This document shows, one piece after another, positions 27,942 through 38,018 of a stretch of 64,000 bases of DNA. The notes below the pieces were generated by a model. It had not been told where the DNA came from, did no database searches, and saw nothing but the letters and a program-made list of their open reading frames with translations. Source of the stretch: Elusimicrobiales bacterium (GTDB lineage Bacteria; Elusimicrobiota; Elusimicrobia; Elusimicrobiales; UBA9959). The first letter of the stretch is position 1. Every line of letters starts with the position of its first letter. Where the stretch lies: NCBI GenBank assembly GCA_024681855.1, contig JAILAB010000055.1, positions 1-64,000 on the forward strand. Reading direction: 5' to 3'. The position numbers and the translations under genes are program-made.

Positions 27942-28214
27942 ATGAACGAAACCGAAGCAAGAGTTAACAGACGCAAAGTGCTGCGCGGAATCGTGACTTC
28001 CGACAAAGCCCTGAAGACGCGCGTGGTAAGCGTTGACCATGTCATTATGCATGGCGTTTACGGCAAAACGCTTCGCCGTGTCCATAAATTTTATGCGCAT
28101 GACGAAAACAATGAGTCTCATGTCGGCGATGTTGTGGAAATACAGAGCACGCGCCCTATGTCAGCCTTGAAACGCTGGCGCATAAGCCGCATTGTTGAGA
28201 AGGCAGTTAAATAA
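27942..28214 (+). CDS. rpsQ: 30S ribosomal protein S17
   Basis: NRRKVLRGIVTSDKALKTRVV, HDENNESHVGDVVEIQSTRPMSALKRWRI. Confidence 0.96.
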   Translation: MNETEARVNRRKVLRGIVTSDKALKTRVVSVDHVIMHGVYGKTLRRVHKFYAHDENNESHVGDVVEIQSTRPMSALKRWRISRIVEKAVK

Positions 28215-28235
28215 GGTTTATACAGAGAGAGTTTT

Positions 28236-28604
28236 ATGATACAGCTGAGAACGATTCTGAACGTTGCCGACAATTCCGGCGCAAAGAAACTTCAGTGCTT
28301 CCACATAAACGGCGGCAGCTATCGCAGGTTTGCCTATCTTGGTGATACCATAGTTTGCTCCGTAAGGGAGGCTAATCCTCATGCCGCCATTAAGAAGGGC
28401 GACGTGGTAAAGGCCGTAGTGGTGCGCGTAGCCAGAGAAGCTCGCCGCCCAGATGGCTCATACATCCGCTTCGACGAGAACGCTGCCTGCATCATTGATG
28501 CTAACGGTGAACCTAAAGGCACCCGCGTTTTCGGTCCGGTTGCCCGTGAGCTGCGCGCAAAGAACTTCCTTAAGATTCTTTCGCTTGCTCCTGAAGTAAT
28601 ATAA
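28236..28604 (+). CDS. rplN: 50S ribosomal protein L14
   Basis: [34 protein letters not shown]. Confidence 0.98.
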   Translation: MIQLRTILNVADNSGAKKLQCFHINGGSYRRFAYLGDTIVCSVREANPHAAIKKGDVVKAVVVRVAREARRPDGSYIRFDENAACIIDANGEPKGTRVFGPVARELRAKNFLKILSLAPEVI

Positions 28605-28617
28605 GAGGCTTGAACCT

Positions 28618-28923
28618 ATGAAATTAAAAAAGAAAGACACGGTTGTCATTCTTGCCGGAAAAGACAAAGGCAAGAAAGGCGAGATAAAAGAAATACTGCC
28701 GGCAAAGCATAAAGTTACTGTAGTTGGCGTTAATATTGTGTCCAAGCACAAAAAGAACACCAAAGACAAACCAGGCGGTATCCATAAAGTGGAAGCCCCG
28801 CTTGACATTTCAAATGTGAGGCTTGTCTGCCCTAAATGTGGAAAAGCCGCAGGAGTAAAAATTGTTTTTCAGGGCGGAGATAAGCACCGCGCCTGCAAAA
28901 AGTGCGGCGAACTCATCATATAG
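28618..28923 (+). CDS. rplX: 50S ribosomal protein L24
   Basis: KKKDTVVILAGKDKGKKGEI, KPGGIHKVEAPLDISNVRLVCPKCGK. Confidence 0.97.
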   Translation: MKLKKKDTVVILAGKDKGKKGEIKEILPAKHKVTVVGVNIVSKHKKNTKDKPGGIHKVEAPLDISNVRLVCPKCGKAAGVKIVFQGGDKHRACKKCGELII

Positions 28924-28935
28924 AGGTAAATTTAA

Positions 28936-29613
28936 ATGGCAAAAGAAACAGCAAAGAAACCAGCCGCCGGAAAACAGGCCAAGAACCAGAGAGGGGGAAG
29001 ACCCTCTCTCCCAGGAACAGGCGTAGTACTTGCAGAAGGCAAGCCGGCTCCTCTTCCCAAGGGCTATAAAGCCCGTATTCAAGAGCTTTATTCCTCAAAG
29101 GTTCTTCCTCAGCTTATGAAAGAGCTTGGAGTGAAGTCTCCGATGCAGGCTCCAAAGCTTTTGAAAATTGTGATCAATGTCGGTGTTACCGAAGCAAAAG
29201 AGAACATACAGGCTTTGGATCTTGTGAAAGAAGATCTTGCTCTTATTACTGGCCAGTGCCCTCAGGTGCGCCGCGCGAAGAAGTCAATTTCTAACTTCAA
29301 GCTGCGCGAAGGCATGCCCATAGGCGTACGCGTAACTCTTCGCGGAACGCGCATGTATGAGTTCCTTGACCGCTTTGTTTCACTTGCGGTTCCCCGCATC
29401 CGCGACTTCCAGGGCTTTGATCCTAAATTCTTTGATGGCCGCGGCAATCTGAACATCGGCCTTAAAGAGCATCACATATTCCCTGAAATAAATATGGAAC
29501 GCTCCCCGAAGGCTCACGGCATGAATTTATCATTCGTTACTGATGCCGGCGATAACCAAAAGGGAAAGATGCTGCTTGAAGAGCTTGGCATCCCTTTCAA
29601 GAAGGCGAAATAA
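28936..29613 (+). CDS. rplE: 50S ribosomal protein L5 with N-terminal extension
   Basis: [46 protein letters not shown]-like core. Confidence 0.97.
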   Translation: [225 protein letters not shown]

Positions 29614-29635
29614 GCGCCACTGAGGAGAAACTAAT

Positions 29636-29821
29636 ATGGCTACATATGCTTGGATGGCAAAGATGCGCAAACCGCAGAAATTTTCCACGCGCCAGCGCAA
29701 CCGCTGTCAGATTTGCGGACGCCCGCGCGGTTATTATCGCGATTTCGGCCTGTGCAGAATATGTCTGCGGAAAATGGCCCACGAAGGCCTTATCCCCGGC
29801 CTGAAAAAATCCAGCTGGTAA
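29636..29821 (+). CDS. rpsN: 30S ribosomal protein S14, zinc-binding type (type Z)
   Basis: [43 protein letters not shown]. Confidence 0.97.
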   Translation: MATYAWMAKMRKPQKFSTRQRNRCQICGRPRGYYRDFGLCRICLRKMAHEGLIPGLKKSSW

Positions 29822-29850
29822 TCCGGCAGCAACATAAGAGGTAAAAAAGA

Positions 29851-30258
29851 ATGGATCCTATTTCAAATATGTTGGTCTCAATAAAGAACGCCTCCGCTAA
29901 GCGGAAAGAAAGAGTTGACATCCCTTATTCTGGGATTAAGGCTGGCGTAGTGAAGCTGCTCAAGGAAGAAGGTTTTATCACTGGTTATAAGCTTGTGGAT
30001 TCTAAGACTGATAAAAACGTGGACAGCCGCGGCGTTATCCGCATTACGCTCAAATACACGCAGGACAAGCAGCCTGTTATTGTAGGAATGCGCCGCATTT
30101 CTAAGCCTGGCTTGCGCATATATCGCGCCTATACAGACATTCCGCGCGTTCGCGCCGCTTTTGGCGTAACGATTCTTTCCACTTCTAAGGGCCTTCTTAC
30201 AGATGAGAAAGCCCGCGAGCAGAAAGTTGGCGGCGAGGTCATCTGCCAGGTTTGGTAA
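29851..30258 (+). CDS. rpsH: 30S ribosomal protein S8
   Basis: MDPISNMLVSIKNASAKRKE, ISTSKGLLTDEKAREQKVGGEVICQVW-like C-terminus. Confidence 0.97.
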   Translation: MDPISNMLVSIKNASAKRKERVDIPYSGIKAGVVKLLKEEGFITGYKLVDSKTDKNVDSRGVIRITLKYTQDKQPVIVGMRRISKPGLRIYRAYTDIPRVRAAFGVTILSTSKGLLTDEKAREQKVGGEVICQVW

Positions 30259-30286
30259 AATATCATTTTAAAGAGGTAATCATCTC

Positions 30287-30847
30287 ATGAGCAGAATCGG
30301 AAAGAAACCCGTCATAATTCCTGAAAAAGTAAAAGTCATTGTGGAAAATGAGAAAGTCCGCGTTGAAGGCCCTCTCGGAAAGCTCTCTTTAGGCATTCCG
30401 GCTGGCATTCTTGTGGCTTCAGACGGAAAGCAGATTAATGTAAGCATTGAAAAAGGCGCAGAGAACAAGGACGCTCTTTTTGGCACAATCCGGGCCCGCA
30501 TTCAGAATATGGTCAGCGGAGTGGTCAAAGAGTTTGAAAAGGTTCTTGAAATCACTGGCGTTGGCTTTAAGGGCGAAGTTAAGGGCAAGCAGATTTCTCT
30601 TCAGCTTGGCTTCTCCCATCCCGTTATAGTGGACATACCTGAAGGCATAAAAATGTCTTTTGATCCTAAGCAGACAACGCTTACCATCAAGGGTATTGAC
30701 CGCGAGGCCGTAGGCAATATTGCTGCCCAGATACGCAGAATAAAGAAAACCGAGCCTTATAAAGGCACGGGCATTAAGTATCAGGGCGAGCACATCATCC
30801 GCAAGGCCGGCAAGACTGCAGCTGCAGGCTCCGGTGCGAAGAAATAA
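30287..30847 (+). CDS. rplF: 50S ribosomal protein L6
   Basis: MSRIGKKPVIIPEKV, EPYKGTGIKYQGEHIIRKAGKTA. Confidence 0.98.
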   Translation: MSRIGKKPVIIPEKVKVIVENEKVRVEGPLGKLSLGIPAGILVASDGKQINVSIEKGAENKDALFGTIRARIQNMVSGVVKEFEKVLEITGVGFKGEVKGKQISLQLGFSHPVIVDIPEGIKMSFDPKQTTLTIKGIDREAVGNIAAQIRRIKKTEPYKGTGIKYQGEHIIRKAGKTAAAGSGAKK

Positions 30848-30867
30848 CACACTGAGGAATAAAAGTT

Positions 30868-31230
30868 ATGATTAGCAAACAGGAAAGATATAAGTTCCGT
30901 AAGGAACGCTCCCGCAGCAAGCTTTTCGCAAACGGGATACGCCGCCCAAGGCTGGCGGTGTATCGCAGCTCCCGCTATCTGTATGCCCAGGTAATTGATG
31001 ACAATACGGGAACTACCATTGCGGCGGCTTCCAGTCTTGACAAAGAGCTCAAGGGACAGCTGAAATCCGGTAAGAACATTGAGACCGCCAAGAAAGTAGG
31101 CATGCTGGTTGCCCAGCGTGCAATAAAAAACAACGTTACCGAGGTATGCTTCGATCGCGCCGGTCTTATTTATCACGGCCGCATTAAAGCCCTTGCAGAC
31201 GGTGCCCGCGAAGGCGGCCTTAAATTCTAA
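30868..31230 (+). CDS. rplR: 50S ribosomal protein L18
   Basis: [48 protein letters not shown]. Confidence 0.97.
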   Translation: MISKQERYKFRKERSRSKLFANGIRRPRLAVYRSSRYLYAQVIDDNTGTTIAAASSLDKELKGQLKSGKNIETAKKVGMLVAQRAIKNNVTEVCFDRAGLIYHGRIKALADGAREGGLKF

Positions 31231-31245
31231 CAGGAGAAAGCTCAA

Positions 31246-31800
31246 ATGCTAAAACCCCAAAAACAGTTAAAAACCGATAAACTGACCACTGCCCAAGACA
31301 AGGATCAGATGGATCAGACTGAAATAACTCTTAATGAGGAAAAAGAAGAACAGACTGTTGTTGTTGCCATAAACCGCGTTACAAAGGTTGTGAAGGGCGG
31401 AAAACGTTTCTCCTTTGCCGCTTTAGTGGTAGTGGGAAATGGCAATGGCACAGTAGGTGTCGGCCTTGGCAAGTCAAATGAGGTTCAGTCCGCAATACAA
31501 AAAGGCACATCTGAAGCTAAGAAGTCTCAGATAACCTTCCCGGTTTTAGATTCCACAATCCCGCATGAGATTGAAGGTCACTTTGGCGCAGGGCATGTTT
31601 GGATGAAGCCCGCCATGAAAGGCACCGGCCTCAAAGCTGGCGGCGGCATACGCGCAGTGCTGGAAGCTGCCGGCGTTAAGAATCTTCTTACCAAGAATCT
31701 TGGCGCTCACAATGCTTTCAATACTGTGTATGCCACATTTGATGCCTTAAAACGCCTTAAAACACAAGAAGAAATACGTAAAATAAGAGGAGAAAAATAA
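31246..31800 (+). CDS. rpsE: 30S ribosomal protein S5 with N-terminal extension
   Basis: [40 protein letters not shown]. Confidence 0.97.
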   Translation: MLKPQKQLKTDKLTTAQDKDQMDQTEITLNEEKEEQTVVVAINRVTKVVKGGKRFSFAALVVVGNGNGTVGVGLGKSNEVQSAIQKGTSEAKKSQITFPVLDSTIPHEIEGHFGAGHVWMKPAMKGTGLKAGGGIRAVLEAAGVKNLLTKNLGAHNAFNTVYATFDALKRLKTQEEIRKIRGEK

Positions 31801-31801
31801 C

Positions 31802-32278
31802 ATGGCCTCCATTCATAAACTTACTCCCAAAAAGGGTTCCGTACATCGCCGCAAACGCCTTGGCACAGGCCAGGGCTCCGGCCATGGCCAGACTTGTACC
31901 CGCGGACAGAAAGGACAGCACTCTACTTCCGGCGGAACTAAGCCGAGAGGCTTCCAAGGCGGACAGACTACATTATGGCGCCGCACTCCAAAGAGCGGTT
32001 TCAATAATACTAAATTCCGCACTGAATATGAATGGGTCAATCTGTCAGTTCTTGAAGAATATTTTGACGCAGGCGCTGACATTACTCCTGCTACCCTTAA
32101 AGAACGCGGTTTCGTAAAATGCGGCTGCCGCGTCAAAGTGCTTGGAAACGGCGATCTAAAAAAATCGTTTAAGGTTTCAGCGCATGCTTTCTCCAAGAGC
32201 GCAATCGAAAAGATTGAAAAGGCTGGAGGAAAAGCCTCAGTGCTGGAAGCAAAAAAAACTGAGACGGACAAAAAATAA
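31802..32278 (+). CDS. rplO: 50S ribosomal protein L15
   Basis: HKLTPKKGSVHRRKRLGTGQGSGHGQTCTRGQKGQ. Confidence 0.97.
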   Translation: MASIHKLTPKKGSVHRRKRLGTGQGSGHGQTCTRGQKGQHSTSGGTKPRGFQGGQTTLWRRTPKSGFNNTKFRTEYEWVNLSVLEEYFDAGADITPATLKERGFVKCGCRVKVLGNGDLKKSFKVSAHAFSKSAIEKIEKAGGKASVLEAKKTETDKK

Positions 32279-33603
32279 TGCAAAACGTAACTGATATCTT
32301 CAAAGTACAGGAACTTAAAAAGAGGATATTGTTCGTTATGGGCGCCTTGGCGATATATCGCCTGGGCGCCATTATTCCTATCCCGGGGATTAACACTGCC
32401 GCGCTTCAGGCCCTCTTTAACAATTCAGCAAATTCCCTGCTGGGCTTCCTGAACATATTTTCTGGCGGCGCATTGGGACGGTTTTCAATATTCTCATTAG
32501 GCGTTATGCCATACATCAACGCCTCTATTATTATGAGCCTGGTTCAGGGAGCGCATGTATTCCCTGCTCTCGATAGGCTTCAAAAGGAGGGAGAGAGCGG
32601 ACGCCGTAAAATAATACAGTTTACGCGTTATTTCACGCTGTTCTTAGCTTTCTTCCAGTCTTTAGGCCTTACAATGGCTCTTACGCATATGGGCGGAAGC
32701 GGGCCTTCGCTAGTCAATAATCCTACTGCATCTTTCTATTTTACGACAGTTCTTACGCTTACCACAGGCACAGTTTTTGTTATGTGGCTTGGCGAACAGA
32801 TGACTGAAAGGGGAATAGGAAACGGTATCTCTTTGATAATTTTTGCCGGCATCGTGGATGGCTTGCCCGGAGCAATATCAAAGATGATAAACCTTGTGCA
32901 GGTAGAGGAAGTCAGCTTAATAACGGCTTTGTTCCTTATATGTCTTATAGTCCTAATAACGGCTTTCGTTATATGGGTTGAGACAGCGCAGCGCAAAATA
33001 CAGGTTCAGTATGCCCAGCGCATGGTAGGCCGCCGTATGATGGGAGGAGCTTCCACATTCTTGCCTCTTAAAGTTGACCAGTCCGGCGTTATAGCGGTCA
33101 TATTCGCTATTTCCCTTCTCAGCGTTCCGTATACCATAGGCTCTTTCAATCCTACTGCTTCATGGGCGCAGACCCTTATGAATATGATGAACCATACAAG
33201 CGTATGGTATCAGCTTATCTATGTGGCGCTAATCATATTCTTCTGCTATTTCTATAATTCTGTAAGCATTAATCCTAAAGATTTGGCAGACAATATGAAA
33301 AAATGGGGCGGATTTATTCCCGGCATACGTCCTGGAGAACCTACTGCTCAGCATATAGAATGGGTGCTGAACCGCATCACATTCGCAGGCGCTATTTTTG
33401 TTTCGCTGATTGCTGTATTGCCTGACTATCTGCGGGCAAAATACAATGTTCCATTCTATTTTGGCGGAACATCTCTGCTGATTGTCGTGGGCGTTGCTTT
33501 GGACACAATAGCGCAGACTGAAGCTCATCTCGTCATGCGCAATTATGAAGGCTTTTATAAGAATTCTAAAGTTAAAGGCCGCTGGTTTAATGTAGGCCAG
33601 TGA
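32278..33603 (+). CDS. secY: Preprotein translocase subunit SecY
   Basis: IYRLGAIIPIPGIN, GALGRFSIFSLGVMPYINASIIMSL, MTERGIGNGISLIIFAGIV. Confidence 0.98.
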   Translation: MQNVTDIFKVQELKKRILFVMGALAIYRLGAIIPIPGINTAALQALFNNSANSLLGFLNIFSGGALGRFSIFSLGVMPYINASIIMSLVQGAHVFPALDRLQKEGESGRRKIIQFTRYFTLFLAFFQSLGLTMALTHMGGSGPSLVNNPTASFYFTTVLTLTTGTVFVMWLGEQMTERGIGNGISLIIFAGIVDGLPGAISKMINLVQVEEVSLITALFLICLIVLITAFVIWVETAQRKIQVQYAQRMVGRRMMGGASTFLPLKVDQSGVIAVIFAISLLSVPYTIGSFNPTASWAQTLMNMMNHTSVWYQLIYVALIIFFCYFYNSVSINPKDLADNMKKWGGFIPGIRPGEPTAQHIEWVLNRITFAGAIFVSLIAVLPDYLRAKYNVPFYFGGTSLLIVVGVALDTIAQTEAHLVMRNYEGFYKNSKVKGRWFNVGQ

Positions 33604-33608
33604 AGAAA

Positions 33609-34253
33609 ATGAACATTATTCTTTTAGGAGCTCCAGGTTCAGGCAAAGGCACAGAGGCGAAGAGGCTTGCTGCCGCAACTGGCATGAAGCATGTTTCAAC
33701 TGGCGATATTTTCCGTGCGGAAATATCAGCCAGGACACCTCTTGGCATTGAAGCTGAGTCATATATATCTAAGGGAAATCTCGTGCCAGACAGCATAACT
33801 GTTAATATGGTTAAGTCTCGTCTGGCAGGAGTAGAGAGCGGGCTTCTTTTTGACGGTTTTCCCAGAAGCATAGCTCAGGCTGAAGGCCTTGACGTATGGT
33901 TTAAGGAAACAGGGAGAAAGACCGATGCGGTGATTTTCCTGGATGTGCCTGATGAGAAAATTATAATGCGTCTGGTTTATCGCAGAACCTGCTCTAAATG
34001 CGGGAAGATATATAATCTGAAAACATTAAAGCCTAAGAAAGAAGGAATCTGCGATGAATGCGGCGGAGAGCTTTTGCAGCGGGCGGATGACAGGGAAGAT
34101 GTGATACGACAGAGGCTTGAATCATATCGCAAGCTCACTGAGCCCCTCGTAAGCTACTATAAGAAGGCAGGAATATTCCATGCCGTGGACGGCTCAGGAA
34201 AACCGGAAGAAGTTGACTTAGCTGTATCCTCTCTTTTGGGAATAAACAAATAA
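33609..34253 (+). CDS. adk: Adenylate kinase with zinc-finger lid
   Basis: MNIILLGAPGSGKGTEAKRL; CSKCGKIYN...CDECGG; alternative GTG start at 33600. Confidence 0.96.
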   Translation: MNIILLGAPGSGKGTEAKRLAAATGMKHVSTGDIFRAEISARTPLGIEAESYISKGNLVPDSITVNMVKSRLAGVESGLLFDGFPRSIAQAEGLDVWFKETGRKTDAVIFLDVPDEKIIMRLVYRRTCSKCGKIYNLKTLKPKKEGICDECGGELLQRADDREDVIRQRLESYRKLTEPLVSYYKKAGIFHAVDGSGKPEEVDLAVSSLLGINK

Positions 34254-34254
34254 A

Positions 34255-35004
34255 ATGATTTATATAAAATCCCCTGAAGAGATAGAACTTATGCGTCCGG
34301 CTTGCCGCGCAGTGGCTGTAACATTAAGAAAACTGCGGACTGTTGTTAAGCCTGGCATTTCAACTCTTGACTTAGACCGATTTGCTTTAGACTGCCTTAA
34401 AGAGATGAACGCAAAGCCTGCGTTCCTAAATTACAATGGCTACCCGGCCACGCTATGCGTTTCAGTGAATGAGGAAATAGTTCATGGCATTCCATCTGCC
34501 AAGCGCATCCTTAAAGATGGCGATATTGTCAGCATGGACATGGGAGCCATAATAAATGGTTTTTACGGCGATGCCGCGATAACTGTCCCGGTAGGGACAA
34601 TTTCCGGAGGAGCCGCAAAGTTAATAGAAGTTACCGAACGCTCGCTTGAAATAGGTTTATCCAAAGTAAAAGCGGGTGCGAGGCTTGGTGATGTTTCCAG
34701 TGCCATAGGCAGCTATGCCGAAGCGCATGGGATGGGCGTGATTGAAGAATTTACAGGACACGGAGTGGGCCGCAGGCTGCACGAAGATCCTTCTATTCCC
34801 AATTATGGCTATCCGGGAACAGGCCCTATGCTCAAAGCCGGCATGACGCTGGCAATTGAACCAATGTTATCCCTCGGTGATCCCGATTTGATAATCCTTA
34901 AAGACGGCTGGACTGCGATCACCGAAGATGGAAGCTATGCAGCTCATTTTGAGCATACGGTAGCCGTTACCGAAGACGGCTGCGAAATACTTACAATGGA
35001 GTGA
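34255..35004 (+). CDS. map: Methionine aminopeptidase type I
   Basis: [44 protein letters not shown]. Confidence 0.97.
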   Translation: MIYIKSPEEIELMRPACRAVAVTLRKLRTVVKPGISTLDLDRFALDCLKEMNAKPAFLNYNGYPATLCVSVNEEIVHGIPSAKRILKDGDIVSMDMGAIINGFYGDAAITVPVGTISGGAAKLIEVTERSLEIGLSKVKAGARLGDVSSAIGSYAEAHGMGVIEEFTGHGVGRRLHEDPSIPNYGYPGTGPMLKAGMTLAIEPMLSLGDPDLIILKDGWTAITEDGSYAAHFEHTVAVTEDGCEILTME

Positions 35005-35039
35005 AAAATACCAGTTATATTTGGTATAATATAGTAAAT

Positions 35040-35261
35040 ATGTCCGATAACGGCGAAAAAATAGAAGTTGAAGGCATCGTAAAAGAAACATTGCCCAATG
35101 CGAGCTTTAGAGTGGAAATTCCTCCCGGAAAGATTATACTTGGCATAATCTCTGGGAAAATGCGCATCCACCACATTAAGATACTCCCTGGCGACAAGGT
35201 TCGCTTGGAGCTGTCTCCCTATGACCTGACCAAAGGTCGGATCGTTTACAGGGAAAAGTAA
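35040..35261 (+). CDS. infA: Translation initiation factor IF-1
   Basis: [44 protein letters not shown]. Confidence 0.96.
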   Translation: MSDNGEKIEVEGIVKETLPNASFRVEIPPGKIILGIISGKMRIHHIKILPGDKVRLELSPYDLTKGRIVYREK

Positions 35262-35287
35262 ACGCAAAATTGAAGAGGTTATTTGAA

Positions 35288-35401
35288 ATGAAAGTCAGAG
35301 CCAGCGTAAAAAAGATCTGCAATAAATGCGTTATTGTAAAACGCAAGGGCGTGGTCCGTGTGATATGCTCGGATCCCCGCCACAAACAGCGGCAGGGATA
35401 A
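35288..35401 (+). CDS. rpmJ: 50S ribosomal protein L36 (37 aa, absent from ORF track)
   Basis: [37 protein letters not shown] with CxxC zinc-ribbon. Confidence 0.97.
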   Translation: MKVRASVKKICNKCVIVKRKGVVRVICSDPRHKQRQG

Positions 35402-35470
35402 AATAATAGCGCTGCCCAGGCTGAAATGCCGACGGAGCAGCCTTTTAAAGGAATTAAGGAGAAAGTCAGT

Positions 35471-35851
35471 ATGGCTAGAATAGCGGGCATAGATTTGCCC
35501 AAAGAGAAAAAACTATGTGTGGCGCTTGCCAACGTGTACGGCATTGGCCGTCCCCTGGCTGCCAAGATATTGGAGAGTCTTAAAAATCAGATTCCTGCCG
35601 ATATAAGGGTTAAAGACCTCACTGAAGATCAGGTCGGTCTGCTCAACTCTCACATCCAGCATGAGTATAAAGTTGAAGGCGAGTTGCGCCGTGAAGTAAA
35701 TGCGAACATCAAGCGATATGTTGAAATAAGCAGCTATCGCGGTTATCGCCATCGCAGAAATCTTCCGGCTAGAGGCCAGCGCACACGCACCAATGCTCGT
35801 ACGCGCCGCGGAAGAAGACGCACTGTCGGTTCCGGAGGAAAGACTGAGTGA
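35471..35851 (+). CDS. rpsM: 30S ribosomal protein S13
   Basis: [41 protein letters not shown]. Confidence 0.98.
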   Translation: MARIAGIDLPKEKKLCVALANVYGIGRPLAAKILESLKNQIPADIRVKDLTEDQVGLLNSHIQHEYKVEGELRREVNANIKRYVEISSYRGYRHRRNLPARGQRTRTNARTRRGRRRTVGSGGKTE

Positions 35852-35855
35852 TCTC

Positions 35856-35879
35856 TCGGGCGGTTTTTAATCCGCCCGA
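35856..35879. repeat. Intercistronic hairpin between rpsM and rpsK
   Basis: TCGGGCGG-TTTTTAAT-CCGCCCGA, perfect 8-bp stem, no following T run. Confidence 0.8.
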
Positions 35880-35909
35880 AGTAAACTGAATAACAGGAGA
35901 TTTACAAAA

Positions 35910-36314
35910 ATGGCAGCAAAACAGAATATGGAAAAAGGAAAGCCCCAGGTAAAGCGCCGTCTCCGCACGGTGGCCTTTGCTAAGGTTTACATCAATTGTT
36001 CCTTTAACAATACTATTATTACTTTTACTGATGAAAAGGGCGGCGCAATAGCCTGGTCCACATCAGGCAGCAACGGCTTCCGCGGCACAAAGAAAGGCAC
36101 GCCGTTCGCAGCGCAGATAACAGCATCAAAGGCAGCAGCCCGTGCTCTTGAATATGGCGTTAAGCAGGCCATGGTTCTCGTGAGCGGCCCCGGTCCCGGC
36201 AGGGAAACAGCTATCCGCGGCGTAGCAGCTGCCGGAATACGCATAGTTTCAATCCGCGACATAACGCCGATTCCGCATAACGGCTGCCGCCCGCCCAAAG
36301 CCCGCCGCGTGTAA
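35910..36314 (+). CDS. rpsK: 30S ribosomal protein S11
   Basis: [16 protein letters not shown]-like, [32 protein letters not shown]. Confidence 0.98.
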   Translation: MAAKQNMEKGKPQVKRRLRTVAFAKVYINCSFNNTIITFTDEKGGAIAWSTSGSNGFRGTKKGTPFAAQITASKAAARALEYGVKQAMVLVSGPGPGRETAIRGVAAAGIRIVSIRDITPIPHNGCRPPKARRV

Positions 36315-36357
36315 TTGCGGCGGACAGGCAAGAATTAATCAAGGAGATTAGCAAAAG

Positions 36358-36990
36358 ATGTCCAGATATACAGGCCCGATTTGCAAAAAGTGCCAGAAGC
36401 TTTCCCAAAAAATGTTTCTTAAGGGAACAAAGTGCTTCAACAATTGCCCTGTCGATAAGCAGGCGCAGTCAGATAAACGTTTCTCTAATAATGGCCCCCG
36501 CGGCAAAATGTCCGATTACGGCAAGCATCTGCGCGAAAAGCAGATTGCCCGCATGAGCGCTGGAATGAGCGAAGCCCAGTTCCATCGTTTCTTTGTCAAT
36601 GCCGCCAAGACTCCCGGCGGCACAGGCGAAACTCTCATGCGTTATTTAGAAATCCGCTTGGATAATATAGTTCGCCGCTTAGGTTTTGCTGTTTCGCTTA
36701 AAACAGCCAGGCAGCTTGTTAGCCATGGCCATATCCGCGTGAATGGACGCTGCATCAATATACCTTCCTATCTGCTGAAAATAGGCGATGAGATTACTAT
36801 TGATACTGCCCTTCTGGAAACCGCTGGAGTGAAGCAGGGTTTGGAGCATGCCGATAAGGTTGCGCTTCGCCCTAGTTTCCTTGTATGGGATAGCGATAAG
36901 CATTCAGGAAAGCTTGTCCGCTGGCCAGACCGCGCTGAGTCAAGCATACAGGCTGATGATCAGCTTATCATTGAATTCTATTCCAAGTAA
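36358..36990 (+). CDS. rpsD: 30S ribosomal protein S4 (zinc-finger form)
   Basis: Cys-rich N-terminus CKKCQKLSQKMFLKGTKCFNNC; RLGFAVSLKTARQLVSHGHIRVNG. Confidence 0.98.
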   Translation: MSRYTGPICKKCQKLSQKMFLKGTKCFNNCPVDKQAQSDKRFSNNGPRGKMSDYGKHLREKQIARMSAGMSEAQFHRFFVNAAKTPGGTGETLMRYLEIRLDNIVRRLGFAVSLKTARQLVSHGHIRVNGRCINIPSYLLKIGDEITIDTALLETAGVKQGLEHADKVALRPSFLVWDSDKHSGKLVRWPDRAESSIQADDQLIIEFYSK

Positions 36991-37010
36991 TTAACGGAGG
37001 TGTCTGTACA

Positions 37011-37991
37011 ATGTCTGTTTTTACTAAAGAGCTGCTCATACCGCCTAGCATAGTTGTTGAGGAAGCTTCAAAAACCCCTACATATGCAAAATTTACAGCC
37101 GAACCTTATGAGAAGGGATATGGCCATACAATAGGCAATTCGTTGCGTCGCATTCTTCTTTCCAGCATTGAGGGAGCTGCGGTTATTGCCGTAAGCATTA
37201 AGGGAGTCAGGCACGAGTACGACACGGTCAACGGCGTTCAGGAGGATGTGATAAATATTCTCCTGAATCTAAAGAAAATGAGAGTCCGTCTTACTAGCGA
37301 CGAGCCTCAGACCTTGTATCTCTCTGTGAAAGGCAAAAAAGAAGTTACAGCAGCTGATATCGGCGAGAATCCGAATGTTGCGATAATTAACAAAGACTTG
37401 GTTATAGCTCATGTAGAATCGGGTTTTGAACTTGAAGCGCAGATTGAAGTGGCAAAAGGCACGGGATACTATACTTCAGACGAAGTAAAGGCCATGCCTG
37501 GTTGCAATCTTCCTTTAGATTTTATCCCGACTGACGCAGTGTTTTCTCCTATAGTGAAAGTGCACTATAATGTTGAAAATGCCCGCGTAGGCCAGAAGAC
37601 GGACTACGATAAGCTTGTGCTTGAGGTATGGACCGATGGCACGGTGGAACCTGAGACAGTTGTTAATTATGCTGCCGGGCTTCTTCGCAAAGCTGTAACG
37701 CCTTTTGTCGCGGATTCAAAATCTGACGCAAATTCTGCTGACGCAAATTCTGACAAGGAGACGGCTGAAGACCTTGACCTTAAGAAGAAGCTGGATCAGG
37801 GAGTGGAAATGATAGAGCTTTCCGCCCGCGCGGGGAACTGCTTGAAAATGGCAGGCATCCGCACTGTCCGCGAACTCGTAAGCAAAACACAGGAAGACCT
37901 GCTGACCGTTAAAAATTTCGGCCAGAAAACACTGGAAGAAATTAATGAGAAGGTCATAGAAATGGGCCTTACCCTCGGAATGAAAATCTGA
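37011..37991 (+). CDS. rpoA: RNA polymerase subunit alpha
   Basis: EPYEKGYGHTIGNSLRRILLSS, CTD ARAGNCLKMAGIRTVRELV. Confidence 0.98.
   Translation: MSVFTKELLIPPSIVVEEASKTPTYAKFTAEPYEKGYGHTIGNSLRRILLSSIEGAAVIAVSIKGVRHEYDTVNGVQEDVINILLNLKKMRVRLTSDEPQTLYLSVKGKKEVTAADIGENPNVAIINKDLVIAHVESGFELEAQIEVAKGTGYYTSDEVKAMPGCNLPLDFIPTDAVFSPIVKVHYNVENARVGQKTDYDKLVLEVWTDGTVEPETVVNYAAGLLRKAVTPFVADSKSDANSADANSDKETAEDLDLKKKLDQGVEMIELSARAGNCLKMAGIRTVRELVSKTQEDLLTVKNFGQKTLEEINEKVIEMGLTLGMKI
37723..37754. repeat. 15-nt in-frame tandem duplication in rpoA linker
   Basis: GACGCAAATTCTGCT/GACGCAAATTCTGAC, encodes SDANSADANSD. Confidence 0.85.
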
Positions 37992-38018
37992 TCTATTCAG
38001 GAAATTGAGGATATAAAA

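Noticed and set aside
29650-29844. Alternative-frame ORF over rpsN
   Set aside because: Overlaps the clear S14 type Z gene
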